Of a DNA stretch of 64,000 bases, positions 20,560 through 33,289 are shown one piece after another. The translations under genes were made by a program, and so were the position numbers. Each line of letters starts with the position of its first letter. Position 1 is the first letter of the stretch. Location: assembly GCA_003508835.1 (NCBI GenBank), contig PUFA01000070.1, forward strand, positions 2,418,001-2,482,000, written 5' to 3'. Origin of the DNA: Eonycteris spelaea. Taxonomy: Eukaryota; Chordata; Mammalia; Chiroptera; Pteropodidae. Under the pieces are notes generated by a model. It was not told the DNA's origin. It made no database searches and saw only the letters and a program-made list of their open reading frames with translations.

Positions 20560-21065
20560 TTTCTTTTTGTAGCTTTTTTTTTTTTGTAAAAGTGACACAT
20601 GTATTTTGTAGAAAATTAGAAAACTCAGGTAAGTCTAAATGACATACAATCATTCATAATCCAACCCAGAGAGTATGTATATGTATGTATATTTTTATAA
20701 CTGTCTTAACACTGTATAATTTTATATCCTGCTTTCTTAATTTTATATCATGAGAATTTTTCCCATGCCACTGAAAATTCTTTAAAAGTGTTGTTTGATA
20801 AGTTCCCTCTTATTCTGTCTTTTGGGTAAACTAAATTTTCTTATTTTACTATTTTTGGACATTTAAATTTTTTCCAAGATATTTTTTTGCTCTCAAAATA
20901 TTAATGACCTTACATGTAAATCCTTATCTGAGTATATGCTTCTAGAAGAATTCTAGAAGAGTATGAACTCCACTTAAAAAGACTCCTGACCATATTGCCA
21001 AACTGCCTTCCCAAAAGGCTGAAACAGTTAATCCTTCCAAGAGTGTGTGACTGCCCATCTGGGGC
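20560..21065 (-). mobile_element. Old L1 (L1ME-like) 3' region, antisense
   Basis: Reverse-complement old L1 phrases include 'atcctgctttcttaa', 'gtaaatccttatctgagtatatgcttctagaagaattc' and 'catattgccaaactgccttcccaaaaggctg'. Confidence 0.65.
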
Positions 21066-21259
21066 ACACTTGGAGGGCTGTAAATTAGCCTTTTAAAACA
21101 TTCCTTTCAATATTTCACTCTCTAGCTAAGAAACTTCTCATGGCTGCAAGATCAAATCTAAACTTCTTAGTGTACACTCTTCCATTTCTTCACTTCCAAT
21201 TGATTTCTCAGCCACTGCAGTCTGGCATTTGCCCCCATCTGTCTGCCTGGAGCTATTAA

Positions 21260-21490
21260 GGAAATAGCCCTGGATGAACTAAGTGTTAGGAAAAACTAGG
21301 TTTCAAATCCCAGCCCTGCCACTTAGTAGTATGTGACCTTGGGCAAGTGACTTAATTTCTCTGAGCTTGTTTCCAAAGCTTTACAATGGAAATAATAAAG
21401 CAACCCTTTATTTGTGGGGCTCCTGTGAAATAATATATGTAAAAAATGTTTTAAATCTGTGGAGCACTGTGTAAACATTAGGGGGTATAT
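21260..21490 (+). repeat. MIR SINE
   Basis: Full MIR order on this strand: 'aggtttcaaatcccagccctgccactta', 'gtgaccttgggcaagtgacttaatttctctgagc', 'tacaatggaaataataaa', 'gctcctgtgaaataatatatg'. Confidence 0.85.
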
Positions 21491-22214
21491 TGTTGAGACT
21501 ACTCTTGGGGGTAGTGTGGTTGTTATTAGTGCTGTCCACCAAATATTTCTGATTCCCTTTAGGCTCATGATAGATTTTCACTGCCCCTCTTCCCACTGAG
21601 GTGTGGCCACGTGACTGACTTTGGCCAATGCGATATGAGAGGAAGTGGCATGTGTATTTACCTGCAAAATCATTTAAGAGCTAGGCCTTAGCCACTCTGC
21701 TGTCCTCTCTCCCATGGTGAAGATGGTTGCTCCATGAGCCTGGATCCTGGAGAAAGAACAGCCGTATGGAGAAGTATTCCCAGCCAACCAGTGATGGACA
21801 CGTATCTCGAGCAAGAGTTAGACCTTGCCTTTCTAAAGTCCAAGGTTTGGGAGTTGTTTGTTACTGCAGTCTAACCTAGTAGTACGAGCCTAGACTCAGT
21901 CCTTTCTCTGCAGTGTTCAATACTGAAATTCTTGAAATCCTCTTTTCCTTTGACTTGGTGTTGTTAACACTCTTGGTGTTTTTCTCCATCTCTAACACCT
22001 ACTTTGTTTCCCTTGCATTCTCTTCCTTCACTTTTAACTTAAATATGGATATAAGATGAGCTTCTGATCCCATCATCTTTTTTTTGGTCTATGCTTACCT
22101 TTGCCAGCTTTGTTTACTCTCATGGCTTTAAATATTATGTTTCTTTAACCCTCTGTGTTTGAAGAAGGTTGAGGATCCTTAGCGTCTACTTTTTTTTTTT
22201 TTATGCCTCGAGGC

Positions 22215-22420
22215 AGGGGCTCTAGCCTGGAACCAGATGGCTCTTGCACTTACCTACCTGTGAGAGACTTAACTTCTCTGTTCCTCTGTTTCTGCATTTA
22301 TAACATGGGGATAATTGTAGTTCCTACCTCATAGGCGATTGTGAGGATTAAATAAGAAATCACATGTAAAACGCTTCCAGTGCCTACCTGGCACACAGTA
22401 GCTCACTATAAATGGTGGTG
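22215..22420 (+). repeat. MIR SINE
   Basis: 'Gagacttaacttctctgttcctctgtttctgcatt', 'catggggataattgtagttcctacctcatag', 'gtgaggattaaataag' and 'tgcctacctggcacacagtagctcactataaatg'. Confidence 0.85.
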
Positions 22421-22835
22421 GTGGTTTTGTTGGTATATGTCTTCTCATCTCTCTCCTTCAGTCCTCAACTTCCAGTTTCTGATAAGATATGCTTAGAAGT
22501 AGAAGCCCCATAATAAGTATTTTGTTGTAGGTCTAACATATCATTGATGTCTAATATCAGGGGTGAAAAATTGTTGCGCTCGCTCTGAAGATACTTTGTA
22601 CAGTGTTCAATTTGTTTTTCTGATTGAAGTATTGCCTTTGGGTGGGTCAGACACACGCTTCTAGGTTCTCTGCTTCCTGTTGTTTTATACACGGTCACCT
22701 GATTGACCTTGTGAGGAGATCTGCCTTCTGCAAATCTCTAGCCACACTCACCAATCTCTCCCCTGCACACCCTGGCCTATCACTGTCAGGGCAACTTGGC
22801 TTCCCCTGGCTTTTCCCCGAAGGATACAAAGAATC

Positions 22836-22840
22836 GCTCG

Positions 22841-22874
<34 letters not shown>
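22836..22874 (+). repeat. (CT)n microsatellite with CGCT interruptions
   Basis: CGCTCGCTCTCTCTCG leads into a CT run. It lies directly before the L1 fragment at 22885. Confidence 0.95.
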
Positions 22875-22884
22875 TGTATTTTTT

Positions 22885-23330
22885 ATTATGGTAAAATATA
22901 CACAACATAAAATTTACTATTTTAACCATTGTTAATTGTACAATTCAGTGGTATTAAATACATTCACAATCTTCAGCAACCATCACCACTTTTCAGTTCT
23001 AACTTTATCATCATCTCAAACAGAAACTGTGTACCCATTAAATAGTAACTTCCCTATCCCTCTTCCCCCAGACTCCAGTAACTGTTATTCTATTTTCTGT
23101 CTCTATGAATTTGCCTATTCTAAGTATACCTCTCAACAGTGGAATCATACAACATTTGTCCTCTGTGTATGGCTTCTTTCACTTAGCATAATGTTACAAG
23201 GTTCACCCTGTTACATTATATGTCCTAATTTCATTCATTTTAATGGTGAATAATATTCTACTATATAGATACATCACATTTTGTTTATCCACTTATCTAG
23301 CAATGGATACTTTGGGTTGTTCTGCTGAGA
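22885..23330 (-). mobile_element. Antisense L1 3'-end fragment
   Basis: Starts TTATGGTAAAATATACACAA and continues 'acaattcagtggtattaaatacattcaca', 'gcaaccatcaccact', 'ggaatcatac', 'cacttagcataatg', 'gtttatccacttatctagcaatggata'. The 105-codon frame at 22936-23253 is antisense L1 translation. Confidence 0.85.
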
Positions 23331-24030
23331 ATATCTTGAGGCCCATGGTGCTGGCTCATGCAAGTTCTCCATTCTCAGACAACCATCCCTTCTTGAAACT
23401 CCTTTGTCTATACCTCTTGTCTGCCTCAAAGTCATACACTGGGTGATGAAAATATTGAGGAAGGGGGTTGGGAAGGAACAGAGGAGACTATATGAATGTG
23501 ATTGAGATAGATTTTAATTCCTTTTGCAAAAAAAAATATGATTTAAAAAATACTCAATAGTTAGAAATTAAAATCATGCAGATTTCACATTTTTTTGGTA
23601 GCTAATTTCTTGTTTTTCAATACTTTTTGATTGTTATAAAGAGCTTTTTTTGTTTGTTTGTTTGGAAAGCTGGTGATGGAAGATACACAGAGCCCCTCAA
23701 TGCTGTACTTATGCTGACTTATGACATCTATTATTTTGTTTGGTGATTTAACTTCTGAATTTGGGGGTGGTGTAGCTCATGTCATTGGCGCTGTACTTAA
23801 AGTTCTTCCAGGAAGACCATTCTGTGCTTTGCTATTGCCAGATAAAAAAAAAAAAAACAAACGTACATTTCTTAAAGGGTTTGATGCATATTTGGCACTC
23901 CTTTAAATATTTCTTTTGCTTTTTGTTTCTTCCAGCAACATCCAGCACAATATGCAGACAGCAGGTTTGCTATTGTTTACTGTTTAACGAATTGGTCAGT
24001 CTATGGATTGATTATAGCTTTCCAAAGTGC
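23331..24030. other. Intergenic, no gene seen
   Basis: No named repeat apart from short A/T runs (23524-23536, 23845-23858). Confidence 0.6.
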
Positions 24031-24033
24031 TTA

Positions 24034-24077
24034 CTTCTCTCTCTCTTTTTCTTTTCTTTCTTTCTTTCGTTCTTTTT

Positions 24078-24109
<32 letters not shown>

Positions 24110-24126
24110 TTCTTTCTTTCTTTCTT

Positions 24127-24180
<54 letters not shown>
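24034..24180 (+). repeat. Compound (TTTC)n / (TC)n microsatellite
   Basis: About 147 bp of pure pyrimidine, TTTC units changing to TC at about 24130. It explains the low-complexity Ser/Phe/Leu frames on + and the Lys/Glu/Arg frame on the minus strand. Confidence 0.97.
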
Positions 24181-27059
24181 CTTACTTTTTCTTTCACACT
24201 AGAATATTTGAAATAGTCATCTTCCCTTATAACCACCAACATTCTAATTAGGATACTTTCAATACTGATCTTGAGCTTTAATACAAATGATCAGTTTCTA
24301 GTAGCCCTGAAGACAGAAGAAAAAGTTCAGGAACAAAGGATGAAGTTTCTCTTTGCTAAATTTTCTTTTATTTTTTGCTATGGCCCATGCTAGTTTGCAT
24401 CCCTGATTTATGTAGTAAAATATTTCAACAATTATTACAGTATCTTAACTCTCTGAGATTTACCAAGGACAACTGAGATCTTAATATTATATTGTATTTT
24501 ATTTCACAGGTTTGTTTAATAACCTCGATATTTATATTTGCAATTCTGTTTCCTTTTAAATGTGTTAATAAAATGCATGCATTAAGATTGGCTTGATTCC
24601 AGAATCTGATATGGTCATTCTTCAAGTAAGTGATAAAACTCATGACAATAGGGCACTTGGAGATTTTTGGATGCATCCTAACTATACAAGTGGGGAAACT
24701 CTTAGTTCCTTATAGAGTTAAATTAAGGTCAGACCTGGTTTCCGACACGAAGTTCAGATGTATTGGCAGATCCCCATGCTTGCATTTATTATACTGTAAT
24801 TTGGGGCTTAAAGAGTTATATCCAGTCCATCCCCAACATCTGGATAGTGTTTATAACGATCACATTTGATCCTAATGTAATTTTGTTGGGGAATTCACTA
24901 GAATTCCTCTGTTGGCTACATTACAACTGAACATGAGATCTGCTAAAATATTACCCAAAACTAGTGAATATCCATAGAGAATATAAAAATAGATAGATTT
25001 CATCCCCCGTATCACCCCCTTGCAGCTAACACATCATGTTCATCTATCCGGGCTTCCTTGTCTTCATTGATAAAAATGGGGGCGACACTTTCACAGCAGC
25101 CAACATTTGTCAAGGGTTTGGAACCTTGAAAAGCAGAACAGGCACAAAAAATCTTTCAAGGATGATTAGTGTACACGTGCAACCACAAAGGCAGTGTCAG
25201 ATTCAACAGATATGGATGACATGCGCCTGATGGAGACTTTTCCTTTCATTTTCAGTTTGATTTAGATGCTGTCTTTTAGGGTTAGGAAAACATCACTTGG
25301 AAAGTCGAGCCAAAGGTTAAAACCACCCTCCCTCCATGAATGGAAGCCCCAAATGAATCAAGCTGAACCTTTAAAGGGCTGTAAAGGGAGCCTGTAACTA
25401 TGCGAGGGGGAGAAGAGGGAGGGCATGTGGGAAATTTGGCAATGCAGTTTGAGGAGATTATTAGCATATTTCATGTAGCTTGCGCAGAGCTGTGTACCCT
25501 TCCCATGAAATAATTCTAACATTCAAAAAGAGACGGATGAGAAAAGGAAAAGACAGATAGAGAAGGACAGATTATAACTGTCTTTAGAGAGGGAAAATTA
25601 TTAAACCTGAGCAGCATATGCTTTTCTGATGTATAGCACATGCAAGTCTATGCAAATTATTTAATAGCAGTGCACTCAGAGTAATTTCCATTTCCTCCCT
25701 CTCTTATGATGGGAATATTCCTTTTAATCAGATTAGACGACATCCTCTACAAACTTTTGGGGTTTCAACTTAATTTACCATGCTAAGTAGTTAGGGTAAT
25801 TTGAAATAAAGCAATCAGTGGGCTGAAAAGAACGAAGCCAAATCTCATTTCTGTCTTTGAGATGAGGAGCTGGCCCGCTGTGTGAGCCCCTCAGGACTTC
25901 CTACCTCTCCTCTCCTCTCCCCGCTCCCCAGCACCCGAGACCTCAGCAGAGTTTCCAATGGCTGGTTGCCTCATTTTGATGGCATCTAGTCAGATCTGTT
26001 TCCCATTCACAGAGCTTGCCTGCGATGCTGCATTCCATTCAACCTCTCCTGGCTGTCACAATTTATGGTGCTGCCTCAAGCAATGATGGAAAGATGAATT
26101 CACACTCATTAAAAACTTTTTCACCTGGGGAGGTCATGGACCCTTAAATGGGTCTTTGAAATGATCTGAAGGGGCCTGCAGGTATTCCATTCTACATGTT
26201 CTGGGGAAGGGAGCAACATGCAGTGTGGTACCACGGATGGGCCAGGACAGTCCTGGCAGGAAACAATTCATGTGGGACACACGACCTGAAAGTGACAGCT
26301 ACTTATCAATGGTGCCTGTGCTGCAAGAGTAGTGCCAGTCTTTGGCAAAGCTTGTTTTGGGGTGTTGCTCACAGTTGTTGAGAGATTCGTGTTGCACAGG
26401 TCCAAGGGGCGCCATTGTCTCGTAGTCCTGGGGGAATCTGTAAAGTTGATAGTTACAATTCTCCAGCAGATGGCGGTAAAGGGTCTTGAGGCAAGAGTTA
26501 TTCTAAAATTGCATCAAGTTGCAGTTTGGACTAGGGACTGGTTGGCCTCCCCTTTCACTGTCCTCGGTTTTATGGGTGGTGGTGTTTAGGGAAGGGAAAG
26601 ATTTTAATTGCTTAAAATAATTCCCTGTAAAGTGTTAGCAGATGAGGTTTAAATATCATTTATACTAAGGCTACTAGGGATTTACTAGCCACCAAAATAT
26701 AAAAGAGAGAAATTTAATGGTGAAATTTTATGTACCAAGACAAGTAGTAAAACTTTCTTTCCCTCTTTTTTTTTTTTTTTTCCAAACCCGCCTTCCCCCA
26801 CAAAGCAATGCCTCAACGAAGATCGTGGTTTTGAGGCACCAAGATCTGCTCCCTGTGGCATAAGAAGGTGCTTCTTATCAAAGGTTTGTTTACAACCTTT
26901 GGGTGTAACAGAGATGGAAAAGAACAGGCTGTAATCAATTACTTTTTAAAAATTATTAAGGACATCATATAACCAAAGTAGGCCCCTTCTCCACGCAGGG
27001 AGGAAGTCTGGCCCGTGTTTTTCTGAGTGCTTACTGTTTTTCCATTCCTTGTTTTCCTT
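24181..27059. other. Largely repeat-free intergenic tract
   Basis: No gene. From about 24900 to 26750 I recognise no repeat. Within it, 25400-26170 has moderate GC and an octamer ATGCAAAT at 25650-25657 followed by TTATTTAAT. This could be conserved non-coding DNA, to be judged by alignment. A T-run lies at 26766-26781. Confidence 0.45.
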
Positions 27060-27225
27060 ATCACCAAGGCAAGCACTTAGGGTGGTTATTATTTCTCCCA
27101 CTTCACACACAGGAGAATGAATGTTCAGGAAAGTCAAGGGACCCAAAGAAAGTCTCTCAGTTACCATGTGAGTTCAAATCTTAGCCTGCTTGACTCCAGT
27201 GCCCAACCTCGTTATCAGTAGGCTG
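27060..27225 (-). repeat. MIR remnant (antisense)
   Basis: 'Cacttcacacacaggagaatgaatgttcagg', 'gtgagttcaaatcttagcctgcttgactccagtgcc'. Confidence 0.6.
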
Positions 27226-27294
27226 TGCTGTCACATAACTATTAAAAGTGGAATAAAGGGAGACTTCTTTCCTATTATGTTGATTTTTTGTTGA

Positions 27295-27620
27295 CTAGAG
27301 AAAACAAATAGGTTTCTGTCTTTCCATGCCTCCCTCTACCCACACTCCCACGGGCAACCATAAAGTTTTTTGTGCATTCTTTCAGAAATATTTTGTGCTT
27401 TCATAAATGCATATATGTTTATAAACATATTTCCCCCTCATATAAATGATAGCACATTATATATGCTGTCATGTCTTTTTTTTACTTAATAATGTATCTT
27501 GGAGGTGAGCGAAATAATTCTTTTTAATAGCCGCAGAGTTATTTCCATTGTATGTATGTGCCAAAATTTTATTTAGCTGAAATTGATTTATTTAACCAAT
27601 ATATTTTTTTAGCTGAAACT
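27295..27620 (-). mobile_element. Old L1 (L1ME-like) 3' region, antisense
   Basis: 'Gcaaccataaagttttttgtgc', 'ttactttttacttaataatgtatcttgg'-type wording, 'ccgcagagttatttccattgtatg' and 'atttatttaaccaatat'. Confidence 0.6.
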
Positions 27621-27799
27621 AATGAACCTAACAGAGATTATGGTGTCAAACTACTATATTCCTGTCAATGTAGCCAGCCTTAAAAACCTTCTTGATGTCT
27701 CAAAATTAGGATAAGCCTATAGCCTCCCAGAATGACTGAGTAGCTGGTACATTTTTTAAAACAGTCATCTTGTGTTTTAAATATATATTATCTAAAAAA

Positions 27800-28142
27800 T
27801 AAAAAATAAAAGAACAAAACAGAAGCAAACTTATAGATACGAAAGCATGTTGATGGTTGCCAGATGGGAGAGGGTTTTTTTAGGGGGTGGGGGTGAAAAA
27901 GAGGAAGATGTTAAGAAGCACAAATTGGTAGTTACAAAGCAGTCATGGGGTAGTAAAGTATAGCATAAGGAATATAGTCAATAATATTGTAGTAACTATG
28001 TATGGTGTCAGATGAGTACTAGATTTATTGGGATGATCACTTTGTAGGTTATATAAATTTTAAATCACCGTGTTGTACACTTGCAACTAATATAATATTG
28101 TACGTTGATTGTAATTGAAAAATAAAAATATATTAAAAATAT
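27800..28142 (+). mobile_element. 5'-truncated L1 3' UTR, sense
   Basis: This is a good match to a laurasiatherian/chiropteran L1 3' UTR: 'gttgatggttgccagatggga', 'ggtagttacaaagcagtcatgggg', 'agcataaggaatatagtcaata', 'gttgtacacttgcaactaatataatattg', ending GTAATTGAAAAATAAAAATA and an A-rich tail. Confidence 0.88.
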
Positions 28143-28162
28143 TATCACGTCTAACATGTGTT

Positions 28163-28223
28163 CCTCCATACACGTGTGTATGCATGCACGTGTGCACACA
28201 CATAAACACACACACACACACCA
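28163..28223 (+). repeat. Purine/pyrimidine-alternating CA/TG microsatellite
   Basis: 'Cgtgtgtatgcatgcacgtgtgcacacacataaacacacac' is an imperfect alternating tract just after the L1 tail. Confidence 0.85.
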
Positions 28224-30009
28224 TTTGAACTAAAAGGTTATTGAAGAAGGACACCAGCATCTAAAGTTGTTCAAGAAAAGTTAGCAGTACTTACAGGATC
28301 CTTATGCCTCTTTTACAATAGTTTAACAATGAAACATAGTCTGTGGTTTGTCTAAATCTTGACTCTGTCTTTGGAGTAGCATGAGATAGATCAATAAGAA
28401 ACAATAGGAATAGATTAGCCCTCTAGGAGAGAGAGAGAGAAGGAAATAATAATAAAAGATATTATATTTATCTATAATATCTAAAGATAAAGAGGGGAAT
28501 TCCTTTCTAATTCAGTAAACTTCAGTCTTTGGATAGAAAGAGCTCTTTTGGAGCTGATGTGAGTGCTGGTCTGCTTTCTATGTCAACACCTTAGTAAGAT
28601 GAATTAGAACTTTAAAAGTGCTCAAAGTTGCCCCAAAAGGTGAAATTTATATCCCATTAACTTCGTATACTCCCCGGACATTACAGACAGATTGTTGAGA
28701 GAGAAAGAGGGTGGGAAGAGGAAGAGAGATCAAGAAAAAGAGAGAGAATAGCAGTTATTTTTCCAATATCCACCTACATTTAAGGTCAGGCCCTGTCTAG
28801 GAATTTCCAGGATATCACTAGAACATCTGTGATGATGAGACTTTCATATATTCTACATAGTTTCATTTTTCCTCTATCTTAGGTTTCCTATCCAAATGGA
28901 AAATCTACTAAGTAGTTATTAAATATCTATCCAATATTTCTAACATATTACTTTTGTTTCCACATTTGTGCTATTAACAGAATTTTGCCGTTTCCAGACC
29001 CCTCCCAATCTATTGCAAACAGCTGTTTGTTCTGGAAGTCCAGGGACATGGAGGCCAGCGTCTTGCAGCACCACTGTCTTCCATTCCTCCCATGCCATGC
29101 AGTAACTCACACCACATCCCGCTTCATCTCTGTGCTCATCTCCTTCTCCATCATCTAAAGCCTGTGATATAAGCCTCTGGGAAGGTGGGGGCCTCTTGTA
29201 TGTGCTGGACGCAAAGGACTTCCGAAATAATGATGCTAAGCATAGAGGCAGAGAATGACCTCTGTTTGCTTAAAGCAGAAGCTGCCAGAATGAAGGAGCT
29301 GCATGTGACACAGGAACAAACGGTGTGAGCTGGTTTCTGTAGAGTCATGAAATTTTAGATTTGGAAGAAACCTTAGAGGTCATTTAGTCTAGTGGTTCCT
29401 GAGCCTGGTCGTGAGCATCAACTGAGAAATATTAAAACACATGCTTGCGTGCATATGCACATGTGTACACACACACACTGGAAGGAATGAATTTACACCA
29501 CATCATGGAGGTGCAAGAAATGTCACATCATTTATCTAAATCAAACAAAGGGAGTTCTGCCAAGGTAGGGGACTCCCTGTCTCTTTGGGTTGTATAGGTA
29601 TTCCTGGGGACTTTTGTGTGGTTATAATAGTCAGTGATTGCTGCAATGATATTGTATCACAAGCTCAGTGACTTATAACAATAAATTTATTTCTTATGCT
29701 CACAGGTCTGCGAGTTAGATAGAGCAGATCTGCTTAGGATTCAGGTCTTTCATATTTCTTCAACCAGCAGCTACCCAAAATGTGCTCTTATAGAAAATAC
29801 CAGCAATGAAAGAAATAAAATGAACCATAGAAGTCTACTTCAAGTCTCTGCTTCATTCACACCCAGTGAAGTAAGTCATGCGCCCAAGCCCACAGTGGGA
29901 GGGCACTGCAAAGTTATGTGGCACAAGGTATGGATGTAGAGTCCAATTACAGATGAGTGAAGAATTGAACCAAAAATCCCTGTCTTCATCTGACTTCTAA
30001 GACATTTTT
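28224..30009. other. Intergenic, no gene seen
   Basis: 29385-29430 ('tagtggttcctgagcctgg') may be a MER5-like hAT remnant, and 29630-29730 ('attgctgcaatgatattgtatcacaagctcagtgacttataac') is a common old repeat I cannot name. GA-rich short runs occur at 28424-28441 and 28695-28750. Confidence 0.45.
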
Positions 30010-31060
30010 TCTCATGGTTTTCTGCCTGCTTCACTGGATATTCCTTCTATGCTTCTTTTGTGGGTCTTTCTCTCCCCAAACATTCTACACTGGAGATTCC
30101 AGGGCTCATTCCTTTGCATTCTTCTCCATTTGCTTGTATTCTCTTGTTCATCACCTTGTAGACTCCTGGCTGAAAATACCGAGGACACCCACCTTTCTAT
30201 CTCTAGCCAGTTCTGAGCTCCAGATGCATATACCCTCTTGGATGCTTAACAAATATCTCAAACTTAGTATGTTCCTTGCAAAACTGCCCATCATTTCTGT
30301 CTTTCAGTGATCAAAAAATCTATCTACCAATCATTCAGGCCAACAACCTCAGAGTCATCACTGCATCTTCTCTTTCATATCCTTATCCTATCTCTAGGCA
30401 AATCCAATTGGTTCTATGTTTAAAATAGAACCAGAATCTTACTACTTCTTTCCAACGTCACTGAACATCTCCTTTGTCTCAGTCATGGCCATCTCTCACC
30501 TGGACCACTAAGACCGCCTCCTGACAGGTCTCCCTGCTTCTACTTTTGCCATCTACAGTCTATTCAGAGGAATCCTTTTGAAATGTAATTCTCAGCAAGT
30601 TACCCTTCTGCTCAAAACCGCATTTCACCCAAACTAAAAGCCCAAATCCTTACAGTGCCCTCCAACGCCATATATCATCTATCTCCACCCTTACTTCTCT
30701 GACAGTCATCTCCTACTATTTTCTTTCTCACTTACTCTGCTCCAGCCATTCTGGCCTTCTTGTTGTTTCTTGAACACACCGGACATAGTCCTGCTTTAGT
30801 GAATTGGTTTTCTCTTTCTCAAATCCTCTTCCTCAAGATATCTGCTTCTTTTAGACATCTGCCCCAGATATGTTTCTCACCTTCCTAATGGGACCAACCC
30901 TGGTCAATATATTTAATACTGAATGGATGGTGCTCCGCAATCCTTATCCAGGACTCCTGCTTCCTTTTAACTTGCTCTATTTTTTTCTTTTTCCTTAATA
31001 CTTATGATCTTATAACAGTATGTCATTTACTAATTTATTCTGATTATTGTTTAGAGTAGA
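30010..31060 (+). repeat. Long ancient LINE-like repeat
   Basis: About 1 kb of continuous old-repeat wording: 'aaacttagtatgttccttgc', 'ggccaacaacctcagagtcatcactgcatcttc', 'caaatccaattggttctatg', 'ctcacctggaccactaagaccgcctcctgacaggtctccctgcttc', 'ctgctccagccattctggccttcttg'. I know this phrase order from many mammalian genomes but cannot fix the family. The 98-codon frame at 30014-30310 belongs to it. Confidence 0.6.
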
Positions 31061-31594
31061 ACAATTTGACAGATGGAGGTAAGGTGCCTTGAGGCAAGGA
31101 CATGTTTTTTTGTATTCACACAAAGTTTCTGTATTTGCTAGCAGTAGCCTTCACTTGGTACAAATTCATAAATTACTTATAGGATATGCTCCTTTTTCTA
31201 ATTACTCATGAGAATAAAAGTAGGATTCTTTGGTTTCCAAACAATTGTAAACACAATTATAAATGTGGCCTCTGAAATTTCAAAAACAATTACAAACATG
31301 GACACTGAAGTAGCTCAATTAAATTAAAATTTCTTTTTAATTTAAATAAAACACACAAAAATTGCTCCAAACATTCTCTGGACTTCCCACAATATATCTG
31401 TGGACCTTGATTTTGGGAACACTGTCTTGTGGAATGATAATTCCCAAGTAAATTATAAGGCCGCCCAAAGTAAGGCTCCAAGCTTGAAGTCTCTGGGATG
31501 TTTTGTTACTTGTTCACCTTGTGAAACAAAGCATAAGTCATGTTATTCACCACCCATCCCCTCAGCCCCCAATAGATCAAGTTCAAAATAGTAG

Positions 31595-31790
31595 ATGAGC
31601 AGGTTGAAAAGAGAAAGTAAACTGTATTTATTGACCACCTAATAAATGCCAGGTGTTTTTGTATGCACCATCTCATTTACTGTGCCAGTGGAACTACTGA
31701 ATTATTTTCCCAATTTTATAAAACAAAAAACAAACTCAGGGAAGTTCAGTGACTTGCCTAAGGTCACATAGAAAGTGGTGGGATTTTTAA
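31595..31790 (-). repeat. MIR SINE (antisense)
   Basis: 'Gtatttattgaccacctaataaatgccagg', 'cccaattttataaaac', 'cagtgacttgcctaaggtcacatagaaagtgg'. Confidence 0.75.
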
Positions 31791-31910
31791 AAAATATTTT
31801 TTACTTGATAAGTTTCAAACTTAAAAAATTTGCAAAAATAGTATGAAGAAATCTACCTATATCTATCTATCTCTATCTATCTATCTATCTATCTATCTTA
31901 TCTATCTATA

Positions 31911-31968
<58 letters not shown>

Positions 31969-32645
31969 TTTTTATGCAGAGACCCCACTCAAATTTTGCC
32001 AGTGTCTTCCCAGTAAAGAATCTAATCCAAAGACATACGTTATCCTCCATTGTGCTCTAGTCTCTTTATTCTGGAATAGGTCCTTAGTCATTTTATGACA
32101 TTGACATTTTTGAAAAGAACACATTCTTTTCATTGCATCTTATTGAGAGGCATGTGGTATCTTCTTGTCTTGTTATCAGTGGTGTTAACTTTGACCTCTT
32201 AGTTAAGATTGTGGTGTTAGCCTTGTCTCTCTATTGTACAGTTATTTCACCTTTGTTATTAATAAACATTTTGTGGGGACATACTTTGAGGCTAAGTAAA
32301 ATCTCATTTCTCACTCCACTTTCACCCACTAATTGTAGCATCCATTGATGTTTCTGGCAGGAGTTAATTATTACTATGGTGGTGGCCACTACGGTGGTTT
32401 TCTAATTCCATCATTCTTCCTGTATTTACTGGCTGGCTTTCTACTTTAAGGATGAGTGTTCTCTCCTCTTCGTTCATTCATTCATTCAAATCAGTGCAGA
32501 CTCATGAATTCCTACTTATCAAATGGATTATAATCCATTACTGTTATTATTTATTTTGATGCTCAAATTGTTTCAGATTTGGACAGTGGGAGCTCCTTCA
32601 AATTGGTCTTGAATCCATGTCTTCTGGATCTGGAGTTTCATTATA
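31790..32645 (-). mobile_element. Antisense old L1 fragment carrying an expanded (TATC)n
   Basis: Phrases typical of old L1 in reverse: 'aagtttcaaacttaaaaaatttgc' before the microsatellite, then 'aaattttgccagtgtcttccc', 'atgacattgacatttttgaa', 'gtggtgttaactttgacc', 'actttcacccactaattgtagcatccattgatg', 'ttattactatggtggtgg' and 'ggacagtgggagctccttcaaattgg'. The microsatellite is internal to the element. Confidence 0.8.
31857..31966 (+). repeat. (TATC)n tetranucleotide microsatellite
   Basis: About 110 bp of TATC/CTAT units with three small interruptions (CTC near 31871, a missing base near 31899, ATAA near 31908). Confidence 0.97.
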
Positions 32646-32734
32646 AGTGTATTTACATTACATTAAATAGAGAAAGTGGAAAAAAAATAAATGCAAAATT
32701 GGAAAAGCAATGAAGTAGGAATAGTGCATGGCAT

Positions 32735-33115
32735 AGGTTAAGTACTAGGGCTTTGAAATCACCAAAATCTTGGTTAAAATCTTGGCTTTATTTTGTCTTA
32801 GTTGAAAGACATTGGGCAAGTTGTGTGCCTTGCTCTGCCCTCATTTACTTATTTGTAAAGTGGAGTCAAGATTTATCTTATAGGTTGTAAGAATTACATG
32901 AGATAATGTGCTATATTTAAGAGATGTGACAAATGCCTGTTACACAATCAGTATGCAATAAGTGGTAGCTGTTATAAATAATTATGAGTCACACTATTCT
33001 CACCTTTAAAATGGGAACAAAAATCAATCTCAGAGAATCGTTAAAAAGATTAGATGAAGTAGCATATGTAAAATCATGTAGTACATGTAAGTATTAAAAA
33101 GTATAATATTCTCCG
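32735..33115 (+). repeat. MIR SINE followed by a second partial MIR
   Basis: First copy to about 32990: 'gcataggttaagtactagggctttgaaatc', 'cattgggcaagttgtgtgcct', 'gtaagaattacatgagataatg'. A second 3' half follows: 'cacctttaaaatgggaacaaaaatc', 'agcatatgtaaaatcatg'. Confidence 0.75.
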
Positions 33116-33204
33116 AGCTTCTACTTCTTCATCTTTATAAAGGCAACACTATCCATAGGCAGATTTGTTGTGATGATTAAATGAAATTACATATGGAGGA
33201 GGTG

Positions 33205-33243
33205 GTGGGGGAGGGAGGGAGGGAGAGAGAGAGAGAGAAGAAG

Positions 33244-33288
<45 letters not shown>
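33205..33288 (+). repeat. (GA)n microsatellite
   Basis: GGGA units turning into a GA run, pure purine for about 80 bp. Confidence 0.97.

Positions 33289-33289
<1 letters not shown>

Noticed and set aside
22624..23253. Two adjoining frames of 103 and 105 codons
   Set aside because: The second is antisense L1 3'-end translation; the first runs into the (CT)n microsatellite.
23779..24216. 145-codon open frame on + and Lys/Glu/Arg-rich frame on minus (24012-24242)
   Set aside because: Both are translations of the (TTTC)n/(TC)n microsatellite.
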